Assembly (NCBI RefSeq): GCF_001679485.1
Contig: NZ_LZOZ01000015.1
Location: 76,215 to 140,214 of the forward strand
Reading direction: 5' to 3'
Length of the DNA stretch: 64,000 nt
Source: Haemophilus sp. CCUG 60358
GTDB taxonomy: Bacteria; Pseudomonadota; Gammaproteobacteria; Enterobacterales; Pasteurellaceae
Under the pieces are notes generated by a model. It did no database searches. It was not told the origin of the DNA and was given only the letters and a program-made list of their open reading frames with translations. This document shows positions 47,848 through 58,427 of this stretch, piece after piece. Every line of letters begins with the position of its first letter. The stretch's first letter is position 1. The position numbers were made by a program, and so were the translations under genes.

Positions 47848-47912
47848 AAAGTGCGGTCAATTTTAAAAGAGTTTTAAAACCACTCAAAGCTGACTTCGCT
47901 TTTTTTATTAAA
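47848..47912 (+). repeat. Boundary repeat R0 (degenerate uptake-sequence hairpin)
   Basis: AAAGTGCGGTCAATTTT, then AAAGAGTTTTAAAACC and CTCAAAGCTGACTTCGCTTTTTT. It is a decayed copy of the repeat found at 59362, 62411 and 63824. It follows the Imm45-like gene and precedes cdiB. Confidence 0.75.
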
Positions 47913-47990
47913 AATATAAGCTTATAGAATTTTAGAGCGGTTTTTGATATCATATTGGAAATTTATCAACAACTTAATCTCTGCAGTATA

Positions 47991-49766
47991 ATGAAGAACT
48001 TATCACGCGCTTTTCTTTCTAGTTTATTATTTATTTCCTCTTTCGCTTTGGCAGCACCTAGCTCACCAAATACAAATGTAGAAAAACAAATCGATGCCCA
48101 GCAACAAAAACAACAAGCGGAACAAGATGCCGCTATTTTAGCGCAGCAAACGCAATCCGCGAATGTACGCTTGGAGGGTGAAAAAGAAGCCTCACTTGGC
48201 TTTCCACAAAATGAAGCACAATGTTTTCCTATCAATCAACTGGTGCTGACCGATTATCAAGCTGAAGAAGAAAATTCATCAGCCTCTTCCCTTAAATTAA
48301 TCCAACCAAGCCAATTCTCTTGGGCATTAAAGTCAGTTTATGCTGAGCGTGATTTTGCGCTGCCTGCTTGTATTGGCTCAGAGGGGATTAACGTATTACT
48401 TCGCCGTATTCAAAATCGTTTAATTGATTTTGGTTATGTCACTACACGTGTGGTAGTGGAGCCACAGGATTTACGTTCAGGTATGCTCGTACTTACCGTG
48501 ATTCCGGGTAAAGTAGGTCGTATTCAATTACAAGACCAAAGTGCGATTCCGTTTGCCACCCGTGGTACCTTATGGTTTGCCATGCCGATGGCAGAAGGGG
48601 ATATACTAAATATTCGTAATATTGAACAGGGTTTAGAAAACTTAAAACGTGTACCGAGTGCTGATGCGAATATGGAGCTTGTGCCAACAGATGCGGTAGG
48701 TGAAACAGACGTGGTGATTGCTTATAAGCAAAGCTTACCTTTCCATTTAACCTTGGGACTAGATGACTCAGGCAGTAAAGCTACGGGTCGTTTACAAGGT
48801 TCAGCTACGTTTTCTTGGGATAACGTGCTAACACTTAATGATATGTTCTATATCAGTGGTACACGTAGCTTTAAACGTGATAGCGATGATGCGGAAGGCG
48901 ATTATGGCAGTAAAAATGTCAGTCTCTATTATTCTATTCCCTGGAAGAACTATCTCTTGACCCTTTCCGGTTCAAAATATTCTTATCATCAAACAGTGGC
49001 GGGTGCGTTTGAGTCTTACACCTATTCAGGTGAAAGCCAACAAATGAAAGCTAATTTAAGTCGCTTATTATCTCGTGGAAGTCTTCATAAAACCTATGTG
49101 AATGCCGCGTTATGGACGAAAAAATCACATAACTACATCAATGACACTGAAATTGAAGTGCAACGTCGTCGAACCGCTGGTTGGGAAGTGGGACTTAATC
49201 ACACCCAATACATTGGTGAAACAGTGTTACAACTGTTTGCGAACTATAAACGTGGTACAGGTGGTAATAAATCTTTGCCTGCTCCGGAAGAAGAGTTTGG
49301 TGAAGGGACTTCCCGTATGCAGATTTTTACTGCAGGCATTGATTTTACCTATCCTTTCACTATCGGCAACCAGCCTTTCCGCTTTAACACCAGTTGGAAT
49401 GGACAATGGAACGGTACACCTTTAACACAACAAGATAAATTTAGTATTGGTGGTCGTTATACCGTGCGAGGATTTGATGGCGAGCTATCACTTTCCGGTG
49501 AAAAAGGTTGGTTATGGCGAAATGAGTTGGGTTGGGATATTGCCAATAAAGGACATGAGCTTTATTTAGGGATTGACCGAGGTAAAGTGCACTCTAGCCA
49601 AGAAGAGCTTCAAATTGGTGATAGCTTAATGGGTGGCGCAATTGGGCTTCGCGGCAAACTATGGGGCATTAACTATGATTATTTCGTGGGTGTTCCAATT
49701 AAAAAACCGGAAGGATTTAGAACCAGTCATGTGACAACCGGATTTAATGTGAGCTACCGTTTTTAA
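47991..49766 (+). CDS. cdiB: Two-partner secretion transporter CdiB (TpsB family)
   Basis: Outer-membrane Omp85-family pore that exports CdiA. From the ATG at 47991 it is 591 residues with the signal peptide MKNLSRAFLSSLLFISSFAL ending ALA. A short Q-rich linker is followed by POTRA domains (about 60-250) and a 16-strand barrel. The TpsB marks LGLDDSGSKATGR, YTVRGFDG (L6 loop) and the terminal VSYRF are present. The longer frame begins with a TTG at 47955 and adds 12 residues before the signal peptide; I reject it. It is followed 70 bases later by cdiA. Confidence 0.9.
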   Translation: MKNLSRAFLSSLLFISSFALAAPSSPNTNVEKQIDAQQQKQQAEQDAAILAQQTQSANVRLEGEKEASLGFPQNEAQCFPINQLVLTDYQAEEENSSASSLKLIQPSQFSWALKSVYAERDFALPACIGSEGINVLLRRIQNRLIDFGYVTTRVVVEPQDLRSGMLVLTVIPGKVGRIQLQDQSAIPFATRGTLWFAMPMAEGDILNIRNIEQGLENLKRVPSADANMELVPTDAVGETDVVIAYKQSLPFHLTLGLDDSGSKATGRLQGSATFSWDNVLTLNDMFYISGTRSFKRDSDDAEGDYGSKNVSLYYSIPWKNYLLTLSGSKYSYHQTVAGAFESYTYSGESQQMKANLSRLLSRGSLHKTYVNAALWTKKSHNYINDTEIEVQRRRTAGWEVGLNHTQYIGETVLQLFANYKRGTGGNKSLPAPEEEFGEGTSRMQIFTAGIDFTYPFTIGNQPFRFNTSWNGQWNGTPLTQQDKFSIGGRYTVRGFDGELSLSGEKGWLWRNELGWDIANKGHELYLGIDRGKVHSSQEELQIGDSLMGGAIGLRGKLWGINYDYFVGVPIKKPEGFRTSHVTTGFNVSYRF

Positions 49767-49836
49767 TGCTCACGCTTTTAGATGAATAAATTGATTAAAA
49801 CCAAACAGAATTTAAAACTTTAAAGGAAATTAAAAA

Positions 49837-52800
49837 ATGAATAAACGTCATTATAAAGTGATTTTTAGCCGTGTATTAAACCAGCTTGTGGTGGTATCTG
49901 AGTTGGCAAAATCTCAAGGTAAAGTGCAAAGTGAAAATGTGAGCTCAGAACAAGAAAAAACAGGGTTATTTTCAACCGCACTTTCGCTTAATCCTATTCA
50001 TTTTAGCCTCATGCTGGCATTAGGCTTTGTCTTCTTATCGCCTTCTGTTCATGCAGAAGATATGGCGATTCGTGCTGATAAATCTGCACCGGGTAATCAA
50101 CAACCTACCGTACTTCAAACCGGCAATGGGTTACCGCAAGTAAATATTCAAACACCAAGTGCTGGTGGGGTATCACGTAACCAATATTCACAATTTGATG
50201 TGGCAGAAAAAGGCGCTGTGTTAAACAACGCCCGTAAAGCAGCCCAAACGCAAATGGCGGGTTGGGTGCAAGGTAACCCGAATCTTGCTCGTGGTGAAGC
50301 GAAAGTCATTCTTAACGAAGTGAACTCCGCTAATCCAAGCCGTTTAAAAGGTTATGTGGAAGTCGCAGGCAAAAAAGCAGATGTGGTGATTGCCAACCCA
50401 AGCGGTATCCAATGTGATGGTTGTGGTGTGATTAATGCTGGGCGCACAACACTCACCACCGGTAAAGCTGATGTAGAAAATGGTGAGTTGAAAGGCTATC
50501 GCGTAAAAGGCGGTAAGGTGACTGTTGGCCAAAAAGGGATGGATAACAGTCAATCTGATTACACTGATATTATCGCTGAGAAAGCCGAAATCAAAGGTGG
50601 GGTTTGGTCGAAAAAAGGCATTAAAGTTACTACTGGTAAAAACAATGTTGACCGCACTAATGATTCGGTTGTGTACGTGGGGGATAAAAACACCGACAAC
50701 ACTGACCGCACTTCTGATACCCAAGGTGAAAACCAAAGCTACAGTGTGGATGTGAGCCAATTGGGTGGGATGTATTCAGAGAAAATCCATCTAGTGGATA
50801 ACGGCCAAGGTCTTGGTGTGCGTAATGCGGGGCACATTGGTGCATCGGCGGGTGATGTGAAGATTGATAGTCAAGGCCGTATTGTTAATGAAGGGGTGAT
50901 TAGCGGTAAACAAGATGTCCAAATCAAAACCAAGTCTGATTTTATTCAAAAGGGTAAAGTTGAAACAGCACGAGGTGATGTTCTAGTTGATGCTAAAAAT
51001 AAAATTACTCAGATGGGCTCGACTATTTCTGGTGGACATATTCGTTATCAAGCGGATTCGGTCGAAGCGGGCAAATCTTCTGTATTAGCTGCGGGTGTTG
51101 AGGAAAATGGTAAAGTCCGCGAAGTTGATGAGGTTGGTGAGACTAAAAAACTTGAAATAAAAACAGTAAAAACAACTGTTGCAAAAGGGAAAAATATTGC
51201 CTCTGGTAAGGTCGATATTCAAGCTCAAAAAGTAGATGTAAGTGAGAGCCAAACAAGTGGCCAGGATGTTCATATTGTGGCTCATCAAGGTGAAATTAAC
51301 GCAAATCAAGCGACGCTCGTTGCAAAAAATGAGATCAATTTACATACACCTTCTCAACTTTTAACACAACACGCTAATTTAAAAGCGGATTGGATTAATG
51401 CAACCGCGCAAAGAGTAGAAAACCAACATGGTCGATGGGCAAGCCAAGGTGCGCGTGATTTCTCATTAAACCTAGAACAAGGGTTAAATAATGAAAAAGG
51501 CTTAATACTTTCTGGTGGAAAGATGAGTCTTACACAGCATAATCAATTCTTAAATAATCGAGAAGGGCGTTTGCTTAGTGGTAAAGATTTAAATTTAACC
51601 GCATTATCCGTGGATAACCGAGCCGGAATGATTGTTGCTGATGGTTCTTCAACGTTAAATATTGCAAGGGACATTAATAATCAAAAAGTAGGCAATACAG
51701 GTTCACTCATGCAAGCTCAAGGTGGTTTAACGATTAATACCACTAATCTAAATAACCAAAATACTAAAGGGAATGTGCAATCGGTACCAACACAGGGTAT
51801 TCTTGCGGGTCAGGTTGAGGTGAATGCTCAGCAATTGGACAATAAACAAGGTGGTGTTTATTCGGTTTCTTCTCAGGTAGTGAATATTGTTAATCAATTA
51901 GACAACACGCAAGGTGAATTATTCTCTACAGGGGATATTCGTATTCAGGGTAAAGGGGCCTCAATAAAAAATAGTCAAGGTTCAATTCAGGCTGCAGAAA
52001 AATTGAATATTCAGGTTAATGCACTTTCTGGTGATGGCGATATTGAGGCTAACCATGCAAATATCCAACTTGTTCAGGATTTTGATAGTCAACGAGATTT
52101 GGTTGGACGTTCTTCATTAAGTTTAACCACTAAAGGAAATTTGATTAACCGTGCCGGACTGCTTTCTGAAGGTCATACCCAAGTCAATGCGAAGAACATT
52201 GAAAATACAGAAACTGCTGAAATTCAAGGGAAACAAACTGTACTTTCAGGTGAGCAGAATATAACCAACCGAGGGTTGATCAAAGGGACAGTAGAAAATG
52301 TTATCAAGACCGGTGATACATTAACTAATATCGGTACTGGTCGTATTTATGGTGGTCATGTTGCTTTGCAGGCTGGTCAAAAAATAGTGAATACAGATGA
52401 ATTACAATCAGATGGAACGATTAAATCAGCTGTTGTAGCGGCAAAAGCACGTCTAGATATTGCAGCTCCTTTAGTTGAGAACAGTAAAACGGTCTTTACC
52501 CAAAAATGGGCATTTAATGGTATTGGCGGTACATTATCCTCTGAAGGGAAAGTTGTATTTGGTCGTACTTTAGATGAAAACAATCAATCGAAAGATTTAG
52601 GTGATAAGTTATTAAATAGCGGTAGTTTGATTGAGGGACGAGGCGTCGTCCTTGGTATGCGCGAAACTTTAAACAAAAATGCGGGTATTGATACAAGACT
52701 AGAAGAAGTCAAACGTGAAAATGTGAATGAACATTATCTGCTTGAAGATGGGAGCGCTGAACGTATTAATTTTGATCAACTTCGCTGGGCATCCTTTAGT

Positions 52801-55800
52801 CGAGCGGGTAAAGTGGTTTATAAAAATCAAAATAAGGTAACGCGACCTGCTGATGGCAAAATTGAAGGTCATATTTTACCAATGCCAAATGAGGAGGTAT
52901 GTGGTAACGAGCAAACTCGTTCAGGTTGTGTTGTTGTGCCTCAAGCACTTTATTTAAATAATGATCCTATATGGACAGCATTTAATATTGCTCCTCCATC
53001 CACTTCTCCAACATTACCCGATCTGAGTGGCTTGGATGAAACGTTAAAGCAAGCGCCAGAAGAGCCTAAACAGCCTAAACGAACATGGCGTAATCGTCAT
53101 GATTATGATCGTCTCATGAAAGAATATGAATCGGAAATGGTAGAGTACCATAAAGCTGTTGCTGATTATGAGGCTAAGTTAGTTGAGTTTTCCGCTCAAA
53201 TGAAACCTTATTTTGAGTGGGCGAAGGCAAATGAAAAAGCATTTGAACAGTTAGATGCAGCTATTCTTGAACACAATAAAAAGCTCTTGGGCAAAGAATT
53301 TTATCGTTTCTGGGATATCTATGTGCAAGAACGTATAACCAGCGAAACTAAGGTAAAAGAAACGCATCCTGGTAAGATTTTGAGTCAAGGCGATATTGAA
53401 TTTAATGGTAATGTGGAAAATAACCGAAGCCAAATAATGGCAGCAGGAAAGATCTATAATCCAAATAACCCTTCTGAAGAAGTAAACAATGTAGCAGAAA
53501 TGGGGATTACTCAATTTGTTGATAAAGGTAATCAAGAGTGGACTTACTCGCGTTGGCGAGGCGGCTTTAAACGATATCATCAGCGAGAGTGGGCTGGTCG
53601 ACATGGTTATGAAAAAGTAGTAATTACGCCACTCGATCTCAATCAAGTAAAAACTGAATCTTATAGTACCTTTAAACCAGAGGCGGAAAAAGCCAATCTT
53701 TCGATGGAAACTATCGCACTTGCCAACAATATCAATGTTGCCAATGGTGTGAATCAATCGAATGCAAAAGCTGGGCAGCGTGAAATTCGTACGATTGGTG
53801 CGGATGTTTCCTTACCTACCTCGAGCCTTTATCGAACAAATCCAGAGGCAACGAATCGCCCATTAATTGAAACTGATCCACAGTTTACTGATCGTCGTAA
53901 GTGGTTGAGCAGTGATTATATGTTTAACGCACTTCGTCGTGATCCACAAAATATCTTGAAGCGCTTAGGTGATGGCTATTACGAGCAACGTTTAGTACGT
54001 GATCAAGTTAATCAGTTGACGGGACGTATGTTCTTAACAGGCTATCAAGATTTAGAAGCGCAATATAAGGGCTTAATGGATAATGGTATCACCTTTGCTA
54101 AACGCTTTAACTTAACTCCTGGTGTGGCTTTAAGCCCTGCTCAGGTCGCACAACTTACTTCAGATATTGTCTGGTTTGAAGAAAAAGAAGTAACGCTACC
54201 AAGCGGAAAACAAGTCAAAGTGATGGCGCCTCGTGTCTATGCGATGGCGCAGAAAGGTGACTTAAATGGTGAAGGTGCGTTGATTTCAGCAGATGTGATT
54301 GATTTGCGGAGTAAGCGTTTAACGAATAGCGGAACCATTGCAGGCCGTAAGTTCACTTTATTAAATACTGAAAGTTTATTAAATGAAGGTGCCATTACGG
54401 GTGATAAAGTAGGCATTAAAACCACAAATAACTTCGATAATATCGGCGGTAAAGTGGAAGCTGAGCGTGCCCTCTTGGTGGATGTGGGCGGTGATTTAAA
54501 TCACGAAAGTACCACGATGACAACAAAGGTGGACTTATCTCATTTCCAACGTAGTGAAACCACGCTTGGTCGTAAAGCGCTTTTCCATGTGAAAGGAGAA
54601 GAGGGCCAGTTACAACTCTCATCAAATAATCTGAACGCTAAAGGGGCAGATATTATTAACGATGGCAATGGCATTACACTTGTTCAAAGCAAAAATAACA
54701 TGAATCTGACCGCACTTTCAGTGGGCTTTGATGAGAAGATGGGTGCGGGAAATCATTACCGTCATGAGAAAGTGGAAGAGGCGGTAGTAAGCCGAGTAAA
54801 AGGCAAAGGTGATGTTGCGCTAACCGGTAAAAATATTTTATCAGAAGGTGCACAGCTGGAGAGTGAAGCGAAGTTGATGGCTATCGCTGAAAACGACCTT
54901 GTGCTGAATGGCGCAAAAGAAAGCCGTGATTTTGAAGAGTTCCACAAAACGAAAAGTGGAAGTGTGGCGAAGGTGACCAAAACCAGTCTTGACCAACAAC
55001 AATCGGTTACTCAAGTCGGCACACAGGTGAGTGGTAAAGACGTGGTTCTTTCAGCAGGTCATGATGTGAAGGCGAAAGGCATTCAGGCTATTGCGGATAA
55101 TAATCTCCATATTCAGGCCGGACATGATGTTGACATTGCAGCAGATACCAATCATTTCAAAAATAAGCGCGTGGAAACCAAGAAAACGTCAGGGGTATTC
55201 ACAGGCGGCGGTATTGGCATTACTTTTGGTTCCAAATCAGAAAAACACGATTATGAGACAGAAGGTTGGACACAATCAGATGCACGTAGCACGCTAGGTG
55301 CAATGAATGGCAATATCACGGTGAGTGCGGGTAATCATACAAATGTTCTTGGTACGGATATGATTACACCACGCACGAATCGAATTGATATTGAAGGTGC
55401 AAGCGTTAAGGTAGAAGCCGGAAAAGATATTATTGAAAGTAAAGAGGGGCATGAGTATAAACAATCAGGCGTGACGATTGCCTTGAGTACACCAGTGACC
55501 GATATGGCACAAGCGGCTTATAACAGTGTGAAGCGAGCCAAACAGGTGAGCAATTCAAAACTTCAAGCGCTTTATGCCATGAAAGCCGGAGAAGAGGCGG
55601 TTATGGCTGCTCAAAATGTGAGTAAGGTAGCGGAAACCTTAGATGCCTTAAGAGCCGGTAATATGCAGAATACCGGGACGACATCCAGCCCAAGTGTGAA
55701 AATTAGTATTGGTTATGGCAGCCAAAAACAAACACAAAGTAGCGAAAGCCAGAGTATTAGTCATCAAAAATCAACCGTGAATACGGGGACATTTAATGCA

Positions 55801-58416
55801 AAAGCGCGCGATGAAAAACTCAGTTTTGAGGGCGTTGATGCGAATGCGAAATTGATGGCATTATCAGGCAAAAAAGGGATTGAGATAAAAGGCGTGAAAG
55901 ACGAAGAGCATCAACGCACAGAAAATAAATCTGTAGGGGGAAGTGTAGGCGTCTTTGTTGGGACCAATGGTAATAGCTATGGAATTGGTATTGAGGGTTC
56001 GGTGAATGTGGCTAAGGGCAAGTCGAACTCAGATAGCGAACGTTGGCAAAATAGTCACTTTACTGCAGATAAAATCATCACGAATAGTGAGGACGGCGGC
56101 TTAAACCTTGATGCGGCGAATCTTAAAGCAAAACGCTGGGAAGCGGACATTCAAAATCTCACTGTCACGAGCCGTCAAGATACAGAGAAATACGAATCCA
56201 AACAAACGAGTGCGAGTGCAAGTGGCTCGGTGGCGTATGGTTCAGGTGGTGGTGCTTCGGTGAGTGCATCATACAGTAAAGCGAAAGTGGATTATGCTCA
56301 AGTAAAAGAGCAAACCGGCATTAGTGTGGGTGAGGATGGCATGGATGTCACCGTTCATCACCACACGCAATTAAATGGTGCGATTATTGAAAGTGATGCT
56401 GATGCAAGTAAAAACCGCTTTAAAACCCAATCAATCTCGACAACAGATATTGAAAATAAAAGTGAGATTAAAACTGAAAGTGCAAGCATTAGTGCAGGCA
56501 GTGGTGGAGTGAATCCAATGCAGGCGCTTAGCAGTGCGTTGAGCTTGCTTGGCAATAGTCATGAAAGTGAACATAGCCAAACCAAATCAGCCATCAGTGG
56601 CAACATTCAGATAGACACCGAAACACCGGAAAATCTGACCGCACTTTCACGAGATACCAAAAATGCGAATCAACGTGTTGAAAAGCAAGATTTACAAAAA
56701 GTACAAGAACGCCAAGAAATGGCGAAAGTTATCGGTGAGATATCGGAGAATGCAATTAATATTGCCACCTATGAAGAGCGTGAGAAAATCAACAAGCTAG
56801 GGCTTGAGAAGTTTAAGCTGGAAGAGCAAGAAAAAGCTTTGCAGGGACAAGTGGGTAATGAACAACAGCTTGCAGCCATTAAGCAACAACTGACAAGTGT
56901 TCAAGCCGAAATCACGAAAACGCAAGGTGAAATCGACCGCACTTACGGCATAGGTAGTGAAAAGGGCATGGCGATTCGTGCTGTGACAGCGGCATTACAA
57001 GCAGCGGCACAAAACGATACCGAAGGCAGTCTTGTCGCCCTGGCTTCGCCTTACCTCAACCAAGCCATCCACGAGATGACGGCAGGTGATACCGCAAAAG
57101 ACAAAGCTGCGAATCTGATGGCACATGCGCTGCTTTCTGCGGTGGAGTTCCAAGTGACAGGCAAAGACCCGTTAACAGGTGCAGTGGCTGGGGTGACAGG
57201 AGAAGTGACTGCACAAATCCTTACGCAGGCAATCTATAATAAAACGCCAAATCAACTTACGGCCAATGAGAAGGAAAACATTAGTACGTTAAGCCAATTG
57301 GCGGGCGGATTAGCTGCGGCATTGACAGCGAAGGCGAATGGCACCACAGCAGAGCAAGGGGGGAATTTCCTTGCTGCAACCTCTGGGGCAGAGACGGCTA
57401 AAAGGGCGGTGGAGAATAATTATCTAAGTATTGCAGATGTTCAGAGCTTCATTCGAGAACTGAGCAAAGCGCAAAAAGAAGGCCGTGATACTAAACCGAT
57501 TTTAGAGAAATATAAAGGGATTAGTGAAGAGAATCGTCAGCAACTCATCGCGTGTAAGGGGAATGTGGCTTGTGAAACGGCACATTTACATGAAATGAAC
57601 ACAGGGGCTGAAGAGCTTGAGAGAAATTTAGGGTTCTTTAGTCGTATGACGGTGTATTATCCAAATGATTTAAATACAGCGAATCGTTCTGCATTATTTA
57701 ATTTAGTTGAAAGTGAGAATGCAGAAAGTTTTAGCAAGCTTTCGGATACCACAAAATTTGGTTTGAATGCCATGGAGGCTGGTACAGCAATAGGTCTGGG
57801 TGCTGCAGCAGGTTATGCAAAAGTTGGATTAAGCAATGTTAAGAGCTTAATTAGTGGAAAAAATAAAGCTTATCCGACATCGGAGGGGGATGGGTATAAG
57901 CATGCTAATGTTGGGGATTCAGACTATCGTTCAAGTGGTGCTAGTAATGCTTATGTAGATCCTAGAACTGAAAAATTAAAGAGTGTGTTACCAACTGGAC
58001 GACAGATGCTTGATCCTTCAGAAGTGTCATTTTCCCAAGCAACAGTGTCTTATCAGAAAAAAGATAAGAGTTATAATTATGATACAATGGTTGAGGATAT
58101 GAGAAAGAATGGTTGGAATGGACACCCTGTAGACGTGGTAAACATGCCAGATAATGCGCCAACAAGCATGGATAATACACGTATTCTGGCAGCAAGGAAA
58201 GCTGGAATACAGATTGATGCGATAGTTCATAATCATTCGGATAGACTTTCTTATAACGAAATTAAACGTTTTAAAGTCGGAACAACCTACCCTAAAACCT
58301 GGGGAGAGGCAATTGAATTGAGAGTTAAAAGACAGTCTGAAATGTCTGGTGTTGATAAGAATTGGTCTACAAAGTTTCCTCATGGTTCCCTGTATGATCC
58401 AAAAGTTGTGAAATAA
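49837..58416 (+). CDS. cdiA: Contact-dependent inhibition effector CdiA (TpsA family)
   Basis: A 2859-residue exoprotein. It begins with an extended signal peptide (MNKRHYKVIFSRVLNQLVVV; cleavage after SVHA). The secretion (TPS) domain has NPNL at residue 147 and NPSGI at 187. Filamentous haemagglutinin repeats follow, broken around 1060-1180 by a charged, helix-rich stretch in the position where CdiA proteins carry receptor-binding regions. The pretoxin motif VENN is at 2525-2528. The last ~150 residues (MDNTRILAARKAGI, IVHNHSDRLSYNEIKRF, KTWGEAIELRVKRQ) look like a ParB-like nuclease toxin; this is by motif only. Immunity gene 11 bases downstream. Confidence 0.9.
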   Translation: MNKRHYKVIFSRVLNQLVVVSELAKSQGKVQSENVSSEQEKTGLFSTALSLNPIHFSLMLALGFVFLSPSVHAEDMAIRADKSAPGNQQPTVLQTGNGLPQVNIQTPSAGGVSRNQYSQFDVAEKGAVLNNARKAAQTQMAGWVQGNPNLARGEAKVILNEVNSANPSRLKGYVEVAGKKADVVIANPSGIQCDGCGVINAGRTTLTTGKADVENGELKGYRVKGGKVTVGQKGMDNSQSDYTDIIAEKAEIKGGVWSKKGIKVTTGKNNVDRTNDSVVYVGDKNTDNTDRTSDTQGENQSYSVDVSQLGGMYSEKIHLVDNGQGLGVRNAGHIGASAGDVKIDSQGRIVNEGVISGKQDVQIKTKSDFIQKGKVETARGDVLVDAKNKITQMGSTISGGHIRYQADSVEAGKSSVLAAGVEENGKVREVDEVGETKKLEIKTVKTTVAKGKNIASGKVDIQAQKVDVSESQTSGQDVHIVAHQGEINANQATLVAKNEINLHTPSQLLTQHANLKADWINATAQRVENQHGRWASQGARDFSLNLEQGLNNEKGLILSGGKMSLTQHNQFLNNREGRLLSGKDLNLTALSVDNRAGMIVADGSSTLNIARDINNQKVGNTGSLMQAQGGLTINTTNLNNQNTKGNVQSVPTQGILAGQVEVNAQQLDNKQGGVYSVSSQVVNIVNQLDNTQGELFSTGDIRIQGKGASIKNSQGSIQAAEKLNIQVNALSGDGDIEANHANIQLVQDFDSQRDLVGRSSLSLTTKGNLINRAGLLSEGHTQVNAKNIENTETAEIQGKQTVLSGEQNITNRGLIKGTVENVIKTGDTLTNIGTGRIYGGHVALQAGQKIVNTDELQSDGTIKSAVVAAKARLDIAAPLVENSKTVFTQKWAFNGIGGTLSSEGKVVFGRTLDENNQSKDLGDKLLNSGSLIEGRGVVLGMRETLNKNAGIDTRLEEVKRENVNEHYLLEDGSAERINFDQLRWASFSRAGKVVYKNQNKVTRPADGKIEGHILPMPNEEVCGNEQTRSGCVVVPQALYLNNDPIWTAFNIAPPSTSPTLPDLSGLDETLKQAPEEPKQPKRTWRNRHDYDRLMKEYESEMVEYHKAVADYEAKLVEFSAQMKPYFEWAKANEKAFEQLDAAILEHNKKLLGKEFYRFWDIYVQERITSETKVKETHPGKILSQGDIEFNGNVENNRSQIMAAGKIYNPNNPSEEVNNVAEMGITQFVDKGNQEWTYSRWRGGFKRYHQREWAGRHGYEKVVITPLDLNQVKTESYSTFKPEAEKANLSMETIALANNINVANGVNQSNAKAGQREIRTIGADVSLPTSSLYRTNPEATNRPLIETDPQFTDRRKWLSSDYMFNALRRDPQNILKRLGDGYYEQRLVRDQVNQLTGRMFLTGYQDLEAQYKGLMDNGITFAKRFNLTPGVALSPAQVAQLTSDIVWFEEKEVTLPSGKQVKVMAPRVYAMAQKGDLNGEGALISADVIDLRSKRLTNSGTIAGRKFTLLNTESLLNEGAITGDKVGIKTTNNFDNIGGKVEAERALLVDVGGDLNHESTTMTTKVDLSHFQRSETTLGRKALFHVKGEEGQLQLSSNNLNAKGADIINDGNGITLVQSKNNMNLTALSVGFDEKMGAGNHYRHEKVEEAVVSRVKGKGDVALTGKNILSEGAQLESEAKLMAIAENDLVLNGAKESRDFEEFHKTKSGSVAKVTKTSLDQQQSVTQVGTQVSGKDVVLSAGHDVKAKGIQAIADNNLHIQAGHDVDIAADTNHFKNKRVETKKTSGVFTGGGIGITFGSKSEKHDYETEGWTQSDARSTLGAMNGNITVSAGNHTNVLGTDMITPRTNRIDIEGASVKVEAGKDIIESKEGHEYKQSGVTIALSTPVTDMAQAAYNSVKRAKQVSNSKLQALYAMKAGEEAVMAAQNVSKVAETLDALRAGNMQNTGTTSSPSVKISIGYGSQKQTQSSESQSISHQKSTVNTGTFNAKARDEKLSFEGVDANAKLMALSGKKGIEIKGVKDEEHQRTENKSVGGSVGVFVGTNGNSYGIGIEGSVNVAKGKSNSDSERWQNSHFTADKIITNSEDGGLNLDAANLKAKRWEADIQNLTVTSRQDTEKYESKQTSASASGSVAYGSGGGASVSASYSKAKVDYAQVKEQTGISVGEDGMDVTVHHHTQLNGAIIESDADASKNRFKTQSISTTDIENKSEIKTESASISAGSGGVNPMQALSSALSLLGNSHESEHSQTKSAISGNIQIDTETPENLTALSRDTKNANQRVEKQDLQKVQERQEMAKVIGEISENAINIATYEEREKINKLGLEKFKLEEQEKALQGQVGNEQQLAAIKQQLTSVQAEITKTQGEIDRTYGIGSEKGMAIRAVTAALQAAAQNDTEGSLVALASPYLNQAIHEMTAGDTAKDKAANLMAHALLSAVEFQVTGKDPLTGAVAGVTGEVTAQILTQAIYNKTPNQLTANEKENISTLSQLAGGLAAALTAKANGTTAEQGGNFLAATSGAETAKRAVENNYLSIADVQSFIRELSKAQKEGRDTKPILEKYKGISEENRQQLIACKGNVACETAHLHEMNTGAEELERNLGFFSRMTVYYPNDLNTANRSALFNLVESENAESFSKLSDTTKFGLNAMEAGTAIGLGAAAGYAKVGLSNVKSLISGKNKAYPTSEGDGYKHANVGDSDYRSSGASNAYVDPRTEKLKSVLPTGRQMLDPSEVSFSQATVSYQKKDKSYNYDTMVEDMRKNGWNGHPVDVVNMPDNAPTSMDNTRILAARKAGIQIDAIVHNHSDRLSYNEIKRFKVGTTYPKTWGEAIELRVKRQSEMSGVDKNWSTKFPHGSLYDPKVVK

Positions 58417-58427
58417 AGGAAGTAATT

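Noticed and set aside
47955..47990. TTG start for cdiB 12 codons upstream
   Set aside because: It would place hydrophilic residues before a normal signal peptide; the ATG at 47991 begins the signal peptide itself.
50344..50760. 138-codon minus-strand frame inside cdiA
   Set aside because: Shadow of the cdiA secretion domain; no ribosome site and no plausible protein features.
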